Assembly: GCF_025128095.1 (NCBI RefSeq)
Contig: NZ_JAHLYT010000068.1
Coordinates: 1 to 64,000 of the forward strand
From: Synechococcus sp. CS-1328
GTDB lineage: Bacteria; Cyanobacteriota; Cyanobacteriia; PCC-6307; Cyanobiaceae
Direction: 5' to 3'
DNA length: 64,000 nt
Part shown: positions 53,798 through 62,539 of the stretch, piece by piece
Position numbering within the stretch: position 1 is the stretch's first letter
Layout: each line of letters starts with the position of its first letter
Made by a program: the position numbers and the translations under genes
The notes under the pieces: generated by a model
Database searches by the model: none
Seen by the model: the letters and a program-made list of their open reading frames with translations, nothing else
What the model was told of the DNA's origin: nothing

Positions 53798-54325
53798 TCA
53801 GCTCTGACGAGTGAAGCTCAACAGCTGGTCGGCCGTGTGCGGGGCGATCGGCAGCCCAGCAGGATCCAGCAGGCCCAACTGGGCCAGAAGTCCGGCTTGA
53901 TCCCAGTAGATGTGCTCGTAGGCCACCTTGTCATCGCGCACGCCAACGATGACCACCAAGGCCATCTCCACCCGGCGGCCCGTGGGGGTCACCCCCGGCA
54001 GCAGGTGGCCGATGGGCTCGTTGTGGGTGAAGCGAATCACCAGTTCATCCACCAACCGCTCTCCATCCACCGTGCGCGAGATCGGGATGAACTCCACATC
54101 GGGCGGAAAGAACTGGCCGATCAGCCGGGTGGCATAGAACGTCCTTACGCCCTCGGCGCCCTGGCCACCGGTTCCCGAGCCCAGATTGAGGAGATGGGGG
54201 TCGTCCACCATCGTGGCCATGGTGGATTCGAGATCGCCGTTGATCTCTGCCTGCATGTGCACCTCAAACAGGGCGGCAGCTGGGGAGGCTTCAGCCGTCA
54301 TGGGAGGCACATGGGTTTTGGCCAC
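53798..54325 (-). CDS. SnoaL-like (NTF2-fold) protein, ester-cyclase type
   Basis: Up to 175 residues. The NTF2 fold is seen in ALFEVHMQAEINGDLESTMA, GTGGQGAEGVRTFYATRLIG and VVIVGVRDDKVAYEHIYWDQ. The W-D-Q at the end and FYATRLI are typical of proteins annotated as nuclear transport factor 2-like or ester cyclase. It is unlike the neighbour at 53378 in sequence. Substrate unknown. Confidence 0.78.
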   Translation of the reverse strand: MAKTHVPPMTAEASPAAALFEVHMQAEINGDLESTMATMVDDPHLLNLGSGTGGQGAEGVRTFYATRLIGQFFPPDVEFIPISRTVDGERLVDELVIRFTHNEPIGHLLPGVTPTGRRVEMALVVIVGVRDDKVAYEHIYWDQAGLLAQLGLLDPAGLPIAPHTADQLLSFTRQS

Positions 54326-54894
54326 CCTAGGGAAGGTCGCGGTCGCTTTTCGCTTGATTGGATCCCTGAGTAGAGCCTCTCCTCTGCTCGGGCGGGGGGC
54401 CTGGCCTCCACAGGTGGCACGGGTCCGGGAAGCCGCTCGGCCATGGGGTCTGTGAGGTCTGGAGGATCGGCATCACCCTGTTCATCGGCGGCAGCCTGCA
54501 GGTGTGGTGTTGCGGGACTGGGATGCTGGGCTTGCACGTACACGTGGCCATAGACAGGCCTTGTCCTTGCTGCGGCTCTCGAGATCTGCCCCAGCTTTGG
54601 ATCCACGCTCCCAGGGGTGCTGGGCGGTGCGGATCCAAAGCAGCTCTGCTCGGACCGTATGGAGACGATGCTGAGCGAACTTGTGTTGGCGCTCTTGTTG
54701 CTGGCCGTGGTGCTCCTCTCGGGCAGGGTCTGAGCCCCAACGGCTGGAACACACTGCTGGCCCGTTGAGCAGTAGCGAGATCGGGACCACGCAGGGATCT
54801 GTGGCCCGTATCCCCGTTACTGGAGACACGGACGTTCGTTCCTCTACGTCGTCGGAGGATGCTGGGAGACCGCATCTCCCCTGCTCAGCCCCCC
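54326..54894. other. Region of 569 bases without a recognised gene
   Basis: Several overlapping open frames are present on both strands but all look like high-GC chance frames. One short frame at 54659-54733 on the plus strand encodes METMLSELVLALLLLAVVLL and four more residues, with the pattern of a single membrane span; there is no clear ribosome-binding site. I regard it as unproven. Confidence 0.4.
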
Positions 54895-55131
54895 TTAAAC
54901 AGTCACAACCTCGGCTGGCAGCAGCAGGTCTTTCGCGTTGATCGAATCGAGTTGCTCCGCCCCCGTGAGGCCATGGGTCCAGATGTCGATTCGGCTGTGT
55001 GGGGGACAGCGAAACAGCCAGTCCTCGAACGGGAAGACCACCTTCTCCTGAAAGAAAGCCTCCGGACCGATACAACGCAGGATCACCATCTTATGGCTGG
55101 TGTTGCGATAGAGGCAGGTGCCCGTCGTCAT
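54895..55131 (-). CDS. DUF1830 family protein
   Basis: A 78-residue protein with CLYRNTSHKMVILRCIGPEA, FFQEKVVFPFEDWLFRCPPH and RIDIWTHGLTGAEQLDSI. These segments match the cyanobacterial DUF1830 family closely in order and spacing. Function unknown. The ATG at 55131 fits the usual length. Confidence 0.88.
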   Translation of the reverse strand: MTTGTCLYRNTSHKMVILRCIGPEAFFQEKVVFPFEDWLFRCPPHSRIDIWTHGLTGAEQLDSINAKDLLLPAEVVTV

Positions 55132-55237
55132 GGTTTGCAGCAGTGACGATCACACTGCCGCTCAGGCTGCCCAATCGCGGTGACGAAGTGAACCTGTTTA
55201 CCGATTGTCCCCAGGTGGGGGCAGGGCCAACGGACGA

Positions 55238-55636
55238 TCAGGGCCAGGCGATGAAGCTGACCGGCTCGTACTTGGCGATCGTGATCCGCCAGGCCCTGAT
55301 CGCCAGGCCCTCCAGGCTGCTGAGGAACGCCGCCGTCTCACCACCAGAGATCCAGTTCGCCTTGAGCAGGGGCAGCTGTTCGCTCATCACCTCCATCGGA
55401 AGTTCCACCAGCAGCAGGCTGGGCTCTCCAGCGGCCCGTTGCAGAGGGCCCTCCTCGCTGCGCTGCCAGAGGCGCAGCAGCAGTTCCAGCGCGAGGGTGC
55501 GTCCGTCATCGCCGGGATCGATGGCCTCGGCAGCGGCGGCTGACTGGGATTTACCGGTGAGCGGCAGCGCGCGCTTGCCCCCAAACTCCACCAGGGCCAG
55601 GGCAACGAGATAGGGAGCGTCGGCCATAGATTCCAT
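55238..55636 (-). CDS. Hypothetical protein
   Basis: The ATG at 55636 or 55627 gives about 130 residues (MADAPYLVALALVEFGGKRA). It contains ALELLLRLWQRSEEGPLQRA, SLLLVELPMEVMSEQLPLLK and AWRITIAKYEPVSFIAWP. It looks like one alpha/beta domain with no motif I recognise. Codon use is like that of its neighbours. Confidence 0.6.
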   Translation of the reverse strand: MESMADAPYLVALALVEFGGKRALPLTGKSQSAAAAEAIDPGDDGRTLALELLLRLWQRSEEGPLQRAAGEPSLLLVELPMEVMSEQLPLLKANWISGGETAAFLSSLEGLAIRAWRITIAKYEPVSFIAWP

Positions 55637-55828
55637 CCTCCGAGGCCGCACCACCCTGCCACCCTGCAGGATCCACGGACTCCGACACGATGGTGCCCCC
55701 AGGATGAGTAGAAGTACCTGAATCACAGCAAACGTTGCCCAGCGATCGCCGGGTTGGGTGACCTGTCCTTGGAGCCGGCAGGGTTACATTCACCGGGCCA
55801 ATTCGGGCCCCTGCTGGGGCTGTGTGCC

Positions 55829-56047
55829 ATGGCCACCATCGGAGACCAGCTTCAGACCTATCGCTCCGCCCTCGCCGAGGCTCAGACCAAAGGTGAGCAG
55901 GCGATCGCCAGCAAAATCCAGCAGCAGATCAGGGAACTGGAGGAGTTCCAGCAACGCCACCCCGAGGAGGCCGAGGCTCCCTCTCCCTTCGAAGTGTTCT
56001 GCGATCTCAACCCCTCCGACGTCAACTGCCGCGTCTACGACGACTGA
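55829..56047 (+). CDS. CP12-like Calvin-cycle regulator (short form)
   Basis: The ATG at 55829 gives 72 residues. The C-terminal FEVFCDLNPSDVNCRVYDD matches the C-terminal element of CP12 (C-x4-P-x4-C-R-x-Y-D/E-D), with the redox-active cysteine pair. The N-terminal part is an amphipathic helix (MATIGDQLQTYRSALAEAQT). The N-terminal cysteine pair of plant CP12 is absent. CP12 proteins bind GAPDH and phosphoribulokinase in the dark; here the GAPDH-binding C-terminal half is preserved. Confidence 0.82.
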   Translation: MATIGDQLQTYRSALAEAQTKGEQAIASKIQQQIRELEEFQQRHPEEAEAPSPFEVFCDLNPSDVNCRVYDD

Positions 56048-56399
56048 GCCGGGATGCGGACTGCATCGACGCTTCGTGGCTTGAGGCCTTCGTGGCTGAG
56101 GCCAATGTGCTTTGGCACGGTTCAGATCTGCCTGCACCGCTAACCCCTATCGCCCAGGGGCACAGGCTTTCCACTGTTCCCATTTGGGGGCATCCCTTCC
56201 AGGCTCGTTGCAGCAGATTCACTGGGATTCCGGCCCGGAAGGCCATAAACTCGAGCTGCGCCCCGGCGCAAGCACGAGGCTCCACACCCGCTACGCCTTC
56301 AGGCGACCCACTGCGACTGAGGATCGATTGCCCCCAAACGGGGGCTTCGCCCGACCGGGCGGTTGATCGAACCTACAGAGCGTCCGAAATGTTGCTGCC
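56048..56399. other. Region of 352 bases without a recognised gene
   Basis: No frame on either strand has a convincing match. A short palindromic stretch (CCCCCAAACGGGGGC, about 56331-56345) could form a hairpin and may end the CP12 transcript. The promoter for the DUF3136 gene should lie here. Confidence 0.4.
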
Positions 56400-56627
56400 A
56401 TGAGCCCGGCAAGCTTCACCACCTCCCTCACGATCGGCGAGCTGGAAGCCAGTTTTCCGCTGTACTGCAAGGCCCTGCGGATCCTGGTCCGGGAAGAGCA
56501 AACTATTGAGCAGATCAAGCGGAGTGTCTGCTGGCACCGCCTCGCGATTCTTCACCACTGCCTGCCCCGGCAATACAAGGATCCAAATCACCTCTACTTC
56601 CTTTTCAAGCGAGAGCTCAGCGCGTGA
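56400..56627 (+). CDS. DUF3136 family protein
   Basis: A 75-residue protein with [40 protein letters not shown] and [20 protein letters not shown]. This matches the picocyanobacterial DUF3136 family across its length. Function unknown. Its TGA overlaps the start of the glgC pseudogene. Confidence 0.87.
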   Translation: MSPASFTTSLTIGELEASFPLYCKALRILVREEQTIEQIKRSVCWHRLAILHHCLPRQYKDPNHLYFLFKRELSA

Positions 56628-57910
56628 TGCGTGTTCTGGCGATCATCCTCGGCGGCGGCGCCGGCACCCGTCTACAGCCCCACCCCCTCACCCGCGCCAA
56701 ACCTGCGGTGCCGCTGGGCGGTCAAAACCGCCTGATCGACATCACGATCAGCAATTGCATCAACTCAGGGATTCTCAAGATCTACGCCCTCACCCAATTC
56801 AACAGTCAGTCGCTCAACCGCCACATCAGCCTCACCTACAACCTCTCCTCCGGTTTCAGCGGCGGCTTCGTGGAGGTACTGGCGGCCCAGCAGACCCCCG
56901 ACAGCCCGAGCTGATTCAAGGGCACTGCCGATGCGGTACGCCCATACCGCGAGCTGTTTGAGGCCTGGGATGTGGATCAGGTACTGATCCTCTCGGGTGA
57001 TCAGCTCTACCGGATGGATTACGCGGCCTTTGTGGCGGCGCATCGGGCCAGCGTTGCCGCGCTGACGGTGGCGGCATTGCCAGTGGACAGCTCGGTGGCA
57101 GAAGGCTTTGGCTTGATGCGCACCGATGCCACAGGGCGGATCCGGGAGTTTCGCGAGAAGCCCAAGGGTGAGGCCCTCGAGGCGATGCGAGTCGACACCC
57201 GGGCCCTGGGCCTTTCGGCCAGCGAAGCGGAGCTCCGCCCTTTTCTGGCCTCGATGGGCATCTATGTGTTCGAGCGGGATACTCTGTTCCAATTGCTCGC
57301 CAGCCACCCGCAAGCCACCGACTTCGGCCAGGACATCATTCCGGCCGCCCTGGCCATTGGCCAGCCGCTGCAGAGTTATCTGTTCGATGCGTACTGGGAA
57401 GACATCGGCAGCATCAACGCGTTTTATGACGCCAATCTGGCCCTGGCCGATGAGCAGCCCGCCTTCATCTTTTACGACGAGCAGGCCCCGATCTACACCC
57501 GTTCGCGCTATCTACCGCCCAGCCAGATCCGCGAGGCTCGGGTGCGCCGCTCCGTGCTCAGCGAGGGCTGCCTGCTCGATCGCTGTGTGATCGATCACTG
57601 CGTGCTGCGCCTGCTGGTGGAGGAGGGCGCCGTCCTTGAGGACACGCTGGTGATGGGGGCCGATAGTTATGAATCGGAGGCTGAGCGCGCTCTGGTGCGC
57701 TCGCGTGGTGGCGTGCCGCTCGAGATTGGGGCAGGCTCAGTGGTGAAGCGAGCGATTCTCGACAAAAATGTGCGCATGGGCACCAACGTGCAGGTGATCA
57801 ACAAGGATCGGGTCCAGGAGGCTGACCGCAGTGAGCTGGGATTCACCATTCGCAGCGGAATTGTGGTGATCGAGAAGAACACAATGGTGGCCGATGGCAC
57901 GGTCATTTAG
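56627..57910 (+). pseudogene. glgC: ADP-glucose pyrophosphorylase with one in-frame stop (glgC copy)
   Basis: The single frame from the ATG at 56627 to 57910 would encode about 427 residues of Glg[13 protein letters not shown] at the nucleotide site, then [24 protein letters not shown] at 56912-56914 interrupts it after residue 95. In other GlgC proteins this position is Trp (P-S-W-F-x-G-T-A-D-A), so TGG has become TGA. After the stop the frame continues unchanged: [20 protein letters not shown] and [15 protein letters not shown]. Other conserved positions also differ from the usual form, so this may be a second, relaxed copy. GlgC makes ADP-glucose for glycogen. Confidence 0.82.
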
Positions 57911-57939
57911 TGGCCCGTACCCCCAAGCGATCTGCCTGT

Positions 57940-58401
57940 TCAGGGTGTAGAAGCTTCGACAATGTCGACCACGATGGCCCGCACCGGTTCGCTGGTTTCA
58001 TTGCGCCACCAATGGGTGATTCCGGTGGTTTCGAAGGCCGCTTCCCCGGCCTGTCGCACCACTGGGCTCTAGGAGGGCCCCCGGCGATCCGTGAGGCGTC
58101 CCTCCAGCAGATACGCAACCCCGGGCCGGTTGTCATGGCGGTGCAGGGCGCTGAAATCTCCCCCCAGGGGCTGGCTGCCGAGGCTGCGCACCGCCGAGAC
58201 CCCAGCGTTGCTGGTGGGGGCATCGACAAACTCAGCCGAATGGCCTGGCAGCCGCTCGGCCTCCGGCACCACGGCCAGGGGATGGGCCACAGCCGAAGCA
58301 CCGCCGCCGATGGCTGTGATGGTCAGGGTGATGGCGGCCATCAGGGCCAGCGGAGACCTCGACGGGGCTGCAGGAGTCAGTGGCTTGGGCATGGCTGTCA
58401 T
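57940..58401 (-). pseudogene. Exported cupin-domain protein with one in-frame stop
   Basis: From the ATG at 58401 a signal-peptide-like start (LALMAAITLTITAIGGGASA) leads into a cupin domain: GGDFSALHRHDNRPGVAYLL and EGRLTDRRGPS. A TAG at 58069-58071 then interrupts, and the same frame continues SPVVRQAGEAAFETTGITHW, WRNETSEPVRAIVVDIVEA and a stop at 57940. The second half is exactly what a small RmlC-type cupin needs, including the T-x-H-W-W-R-N block. The metal ligands H-x-H are present before the stop. It is a nonsense mutant of an otherwise intact gene. Confidence 0.78.
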
Positions 58402-58506
58402 CAGGCTGGGTGAAAGCTTGGGTCCTGGCCACCTTCACGCGCTGGAGCCAGCAGCATCTGCGGCGTTGAACCACTCAAACCGGATGAAGGGTGCTGGATC
58501 TAGAGC

Positions 58507-58863
58507 GTGCCGACCGCGGGCGAGCTGGCTCCTTTGGCGCAGTCCCAGCCCAGTGACCATTCCGTGGATGCCGGCAGGCACTTCCAGCAGGCGATCCGCC
58601 GCTGGGGCAACAGCCTGGCGGTGCGGCTCCCGGCCGATTGCCTGCGCCAGGCCGGACTGCGGGAAGGCGACCAGATCGAGATCGTCGTTGGTCCCGATGG
58701 CCGGTTGAGTCTGCAGCCCCTGCGCCAGCTGGATCGCTCGGATTGGGCCGCTGATCTGCGCAAGCTGCAGGCCACCATGCCCCTCACCCCATCGGTGATC
58801 GAGCGTGGTGGTGGCTCTGCTGACCCCGGAAGAGCGCAGTCCGCACGCCCTCGACTGGTTTGA
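58507..58863 (+). CDS. AbrB/MazE-fold antitoxin (VapB-like), 3' end altered
   Basis: The central part is a swapped-hairpin DNA-binding domain: IRRWGNSLAVRLPADCLRQA and GLREGDQIEIVVGPDGRLSL. It continues as in VapB antitoxins (ATMPLTPSVIE), but after SVIE the sequence diverges into a glycine- and arginine-rich tail, and the frame runs into the toxin remnant. The start (GTG 58507) is uncertain. The DNA-binding part may still be made. It partners with the toxin remnant downstream. Confidence 0.72.
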   Translation: MPTAGELAPLAQSQPSDHSVDAGRHFQQAIRRWGNSLAVRLPADCLRQAGLREGDQIEIVVGPDGRLSLQPLRQLDRSDWAADLRKLQATMPLTPSVIERGGGSADPGRAQSARPRLV

Positions 58864-59057
58864 GCAGTGCAGCGAGACCCTGATCAGCAGCGACTGGCTG
58901 ATCACCGAGCCCCACAGCGTCCTTGGCATCAAGCAGCGCCACGATGGCCTCAGCCCTGGGCCTGCGGGCCCGTGATGCCCTGGGCCTGAGTCCGCCACTG
59001 GCATAGGTCGTCGATGAGCTGGCCGCCCGGGCTCAGGAGCTCGGCATGGACTACTGA
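58805..59057 (+). pseudogene. PIN-domain (VapC-like) toxin remnant
   Basis: One frame reads VVVALLTPEERSPHALDWFE and TLISSDWLITEPHSVLGIKQ, the core of a PIN domain; a second frame then gives GLRARDALGLSPPLA, and after a stop VVDELAARAQELGMDY in the position of the PIN C-terminus. The first catalytic Asp (M-x-x-x-D-x-S at the N-terminus) is missing, and there are at least one frameshift and one stop. VapC toxins are RNases, and this one cannot be active. The 5' junction overlaps the altered end of the antitoxin. Confidence 0.7.
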
Positions 59058-61017
59058 GTTGAGATCAGCTCGTATCCCATGGCCCGATACCCACGCAACC
59101 GCCGCTCCCACATGCGTTGCGGCACGGGATGGCCGAGATCGAGCCAGTCGATGATGCGCACAGTGGTCTTGCCGCATTGCTCCCGGTGCAGGCGGCCGGC
59201 GTACTGCTGCAGAGTTCCCTTCCACGACACGGGCATCGCCAACAACAGGGTGTCGAGCGGAGGGTGGTCAAAGCCTTCACCCACAAGGCGCCCGGTGGCC
59301 AGCACGATGCGGGGCGCCTCCGGCGGCAAAGCCTCCAGCGCAGCCAGGGTGGCGCTGCGCTGGCGTGCGCTCAGCCGGCCATGCAGCAGAAACAGGTTCG
59401 GCACCTGCTCAGCCAGCGCAGCGGCGATCGCTGTGATGTGGTCCGTGCGCTCGCTGAGTAGCAGCAGCTTGCGTCCCGCTTCCCAGCAGGCGAGGGCCTC
59501 GGCCACAATCCGATCGGTGCGCCGTTGATCCTCCGCCAGCCGGTGCATCAGCTCCTGGATCGGCAGATCGGGTGGCAGCCCCTTGAGCTGATGGGTGCGG
59601 CTCACCAGCTCCAGGGTCTGGGGCGCCCCGGCGGGCCGCTCGGCGGTGTGGCGAATGGGTCCGCACTGCATGAACAGGATCGGCTGCAGACCATCGCCTC
59701 CACTGCCGCCTCCTGGTCACCGCGCAGCTGGCCGGTGAATGCCAGCTCCAGCGGTGAGCCCTTCTGTCGGTCATCCACCAGCTCCCAGCCGATCCCCTGC
59801 TCCTGCAGCAGGGTCTGCACCGGCTCCAGGCAGCCGCGCGGCAAGGCGATGTGCTGGGGGAAGTTCTCGGCGCAGCCGATCACCCGCGGCTTGTCCCACA
59901 CCGACAGGCGCATCGCCTCGGCTTTGTAGAAAGCCGGGTTCGCAAAGGCGGCGAGGCGGATCAGGCGATTGAGCAGCGGCTGCGGCAACCCCGAGCGCTC
60001 CACATAGAGCCGATCGGCCAGGGTGAGGGTGATCGAGGCGGGCAGCGGTCCTCTGAGCTTGGGAATCGGAGGAGATGCCTTCCATGGGGTCGCCAGGTCC
60101 TCCTCGTCGATGAAGCGCAGGTCGAGAGGATGGACGCCGGTGGTGGCGGTCTGAATCACGGTCTGCAGCCCCGCCACCGAGCACCGCTGCAGAGACGCCA
60201 GATAGGCCCACTGATCGGGATAGGGCTGCAGGTCGTCATCCACGAACACGCTGCAGCCCCGTTGCCGGGGTTCCTTCTGCAGCGGCAGGGCGATCAGGTT
60301 GCCGAACCCGCCCTTGGGCATGGTGTCCTGGTTGGGGAAGAGCCGGTCGTAGGAGCTCAGCCCCAGCTGGCGTGTCGCGGAGCAGGTGTGGCTGATCAGG
60401 GCTGCCCCCAGCTGGCGAGCCTCCCGGGCCGGCACGGCCTCCTCGAAGAACACCCACACATGAGCACCCTCACCGGAGCGCGAGATCTCCAGCGCTGCCG
60501 GCACCGCCAGCTCCCGGCAGGAGCGCAGGAAGGCCCGGGCGTCGTCACGCCAGTCCTGCTCGTCAAAGTCGGCAGCCAGCAGCTGGCAGTGATCGTCCTC
60601 CAACAGGGGGTAGAGGCCAATGGTGTGGTCGCCGGCCAGATGGCCGTAGATCGCCGCATCCGTCAGCGGCAGCAGCTGCCGGTGATGGCAGTCGCGGCAG
60701 GCAATCCGCGGCTTCTCGCACACGCCCGGCTGCCATTCATTGGCGCACGCCGGCGCATAGCCCGATCGCCCGCTGCTGCTGCTCTGCCAGCGCAGGGCGT
60801 AGACATCGTCTCGGCCTTGAAAGAGATGCCGGAACAGCGCCACCTTCTCCTGTGCCGAAACGGGAGCAATGACAGGGGGCTGGACCGAAACCGGGACAGG
60901 TTCAGATGGGGCAGGTGCGCTGGAGCGCCAGTCGATGCCATGGGCCTCCAGCAGGGCCATCAGTCGGGCGTTTTCCTGGCGGAGTTGATCCAGCTCAGAG
61001 GGCCTTGAGTCGGCCAT
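59051..61017 (-). pseudogene. TOTE-type primase-helicase with internal deletion
   Basis: The first frame (61017-59602) has a coiled N-terminus (LDQLRQENARLMALLEAHGI), cysteines 91, 100, 107 and 110 as a zinc site, and an archaeo-eukaryotic primase domain with D150-F-D152 (LLAADFDEQDW), S-x-H at GEGAHVWVFF and LSSYDRLFPNQDTMPKGGFG, the signature of the TOTE conflict group. The start of a helicase follows (LRGDQEAAVEAM), but the ATP-binding motifs I to III are missing. A second frame (59698-59051) resumes at GDGLQPILFMQCGPIRH with the helicase C-terminal domain (LATGRLVGEGFDHPPLDTLL; QQYAGRLHRE). About 150 residues and the frame are lost at the junction near 59.7 kb. Confidence 0.82.
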
Positions 61018-61029
61018 GGGGTGAGGACC

Positions 61030-61311
61030 TCAGCGCTGGTCGGCCTGGCGATAGACAGCATTGCGCTCCCGCTTGCCCACCGCCACGACAAGCACCAGCA
61101 CCTCGTATTCCCGCACCTCGTAGATGAGGCGGAATCCAGCTGCTCGCAGCTTGATTTTGTAGCGGGTGGTGGATCCACGCAGTTTGCTGGCCGGGATCAG
61201 GGGCTCAATCAGCCGTTCGACCAGCTTGTTCTTGAACTGCTCCCGGATTCCCTTCGTCAGCTTCTGCCATTCCCGCAGGGCCTCCGGGTGAAAAGCCAGC
61301 TCAAAGGGCAT
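61030..61311 (-). CDS. RelE-family toxin
   Basis: The ATG at 61311 gives 93 residues: MPFELAFHPEALREWQKLTK, then LVERLIEPLIPASKLRGSTT and YKIKLRAAGFRLIYEVREYE. The basic residues of the RelE mRNA-cleaving site are present (KIKLRAAGFRLIY). The gene overlaps its antitoxin by 11 bases and is on the same strand. No damage is seen, so the pair should work. Confidence 0.88.
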   Translation of the reverse strand: MPFELAFHPEALREWQKLTKGIREQFKNKLVERLIEPLIPASKLRGSTTRYKIKLRAAGFRLIYEVREYEVLVLVVAVGKRERNAVYRQADQR

Positions 61312-61555
61312 CGAGGCTGACCCGCACCGGCTTCTGGCCGTCCGCCAGTCGGGCATCGGCGATGCGACCCAGCTCCAGGTCGTCCACAAGATCCATCAGC
61401 TCTTCGTAGGCCCTGGCCGGCACGCAGTAGAAGGCCGGCTCGTTGCGGTTGAGCACCGCGACGGCCATCCCCTCTCCGGCCGCCACGGTGGCCATGGGGT
61501 TCTTCTTGAGTTCCGAGATGCTCACGGTGGTCTCGGCCAGTACGCGGTGCGCCAT
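61301..61555 (-). CDS. Phd/YefM-family antitoxin
   Basis: The ATG at 61555 gives 84 residues: AETTVSISELKKNPMATVAA in the DNA-binding part and LNRNEPAFYCVPARAYEELM, then a C-terminal toxin-binding tail ending RVSLDAL. This is the Phd/YefM type, paired with the RelE-family toxin that follows. An earlier ATG at 61606 is in frame but lacks the usual spacing. Expression of the pair is probably autoregulated. Confidence 0.86.
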   Translation of the reverse strand: MAHRVLAETTVSISELKKNPMATVAAGEGMAVAVLNRNEPAFYCVPARAYEELMDLVDDLELGRIADARLADGQKPVRVSLDAL

Positions 61556-61689
61556 CGGCAGATCAGACCGGTCAGGAGTCTCACTATAGGTCGCCAAACA
61601 GGTCACACATCAGGTCCGATCCCATCCGGTTCGACCCGAACGGATCACGCGGTCATGACTGACATCCAGCTTCGGTGGCAGATCACAGA

Positions 61690-62104
61690 TCACGTGGGCA
61701 CCTGGGCGTACCTGTGCCGGCAGGAGCAGGGCACGAGTTTCTCGCCTCTAGCTTCGTACTCACGCCGGAATGCTTTCCAGAGCCGGCGATTCATCAGGTA
61801 CTGGACCACATAGTCACCACCCAGCCCGGGCTGAATAGTCGACACAGGCGTCGGGCTCGATGCCCTTCTGGAACTCCTCGCAAACCGGAGCCACGGCATC
61901 GCGGATCTGGTCGACCTGATAGCACAGCCAGGGGATAGGAAGCAGCACCTGGCGGCGCCTGCCCCCGTCGGCACCAGCGTCGATGTTCAGCCTCGCGTGA
62001 CCCCGGTGATTCAGAACCGTCCAGCCGCTTCGGCAGCCCCGCTGAGACAGCGCCTGAGACACAACATCCCTGATCGACAGGTCCCAGTCGATGGCGGCCG
62101 GCAT
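61690..62104 (-). pseudogene. Tyrosine recombinase (integrase) remnant
   Basis: From the ATG at 62104 the frame has an N-terminal integrase-like part (RRRQVLLPIPWLCYQVDQIR, then DAVAPVCEEFQKGIEPDACV). The adjacent frame contains LWKAFRREYEARGEKLVP, then CSCRHRYAQVP, where relatives have the Y-S-F-R-H-R-Y-A box that holds the catalytic His and Arg. The middle of the protein and the catalytic Tyr are gone. The remnant lies 115 bases from tRNA-Gly, the usual target of such integrases. Confidence 0.72.
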
Positions 62105-62218
62105 GTGAGATGTTGCGCCTCACAGGCAGGCACGGGCAAACAGGTGCTGGCGGACTCTGGTAGCCCGAAAACCAGTCGCAGCAAGCGACTTGAGCCGTAA
62201 ACCTTAGTGAGAACAGGA

Positions 62219-62289
<71 letters not shown>

Positions 62290-62539
62290 AGAAGTAGATC
62301 CGTTCCAGGCCTTACCCGTGGCCATTGGTTGGCCTGCTGGTGGCTTGGAGCTGATACCGGCACATCTGAGCTTCCGGTTGAACCGAATCGCTGTGTCCTG
62401 CGCTGGTATGCCGAGCCGAGGGTCGACCCCCGTTCGACTGCTGCATTATGGCCTGCGTGCCGTCCAGGGCCGAGTGCGCGATTCCAGCTCCCCACCCCAC
62501 CAGTCGCGGCCTGCCGCTTCCACCTCCGGGGGGCGTCCG

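Noticed and set aside
56912..56914. TGA in glgC read as selenocysteine or Trp
   Set aside because: No SECIS-like structure is visible, the position is a Trp in the family, and the genome uses TGA as a normal stop in many genes here.
62318..62539. N-terminal extension of the sugar symporter
   Set aside because: The extra 74 residues are unlike any transporter start, and the GTG at 62540 gives the usual length.
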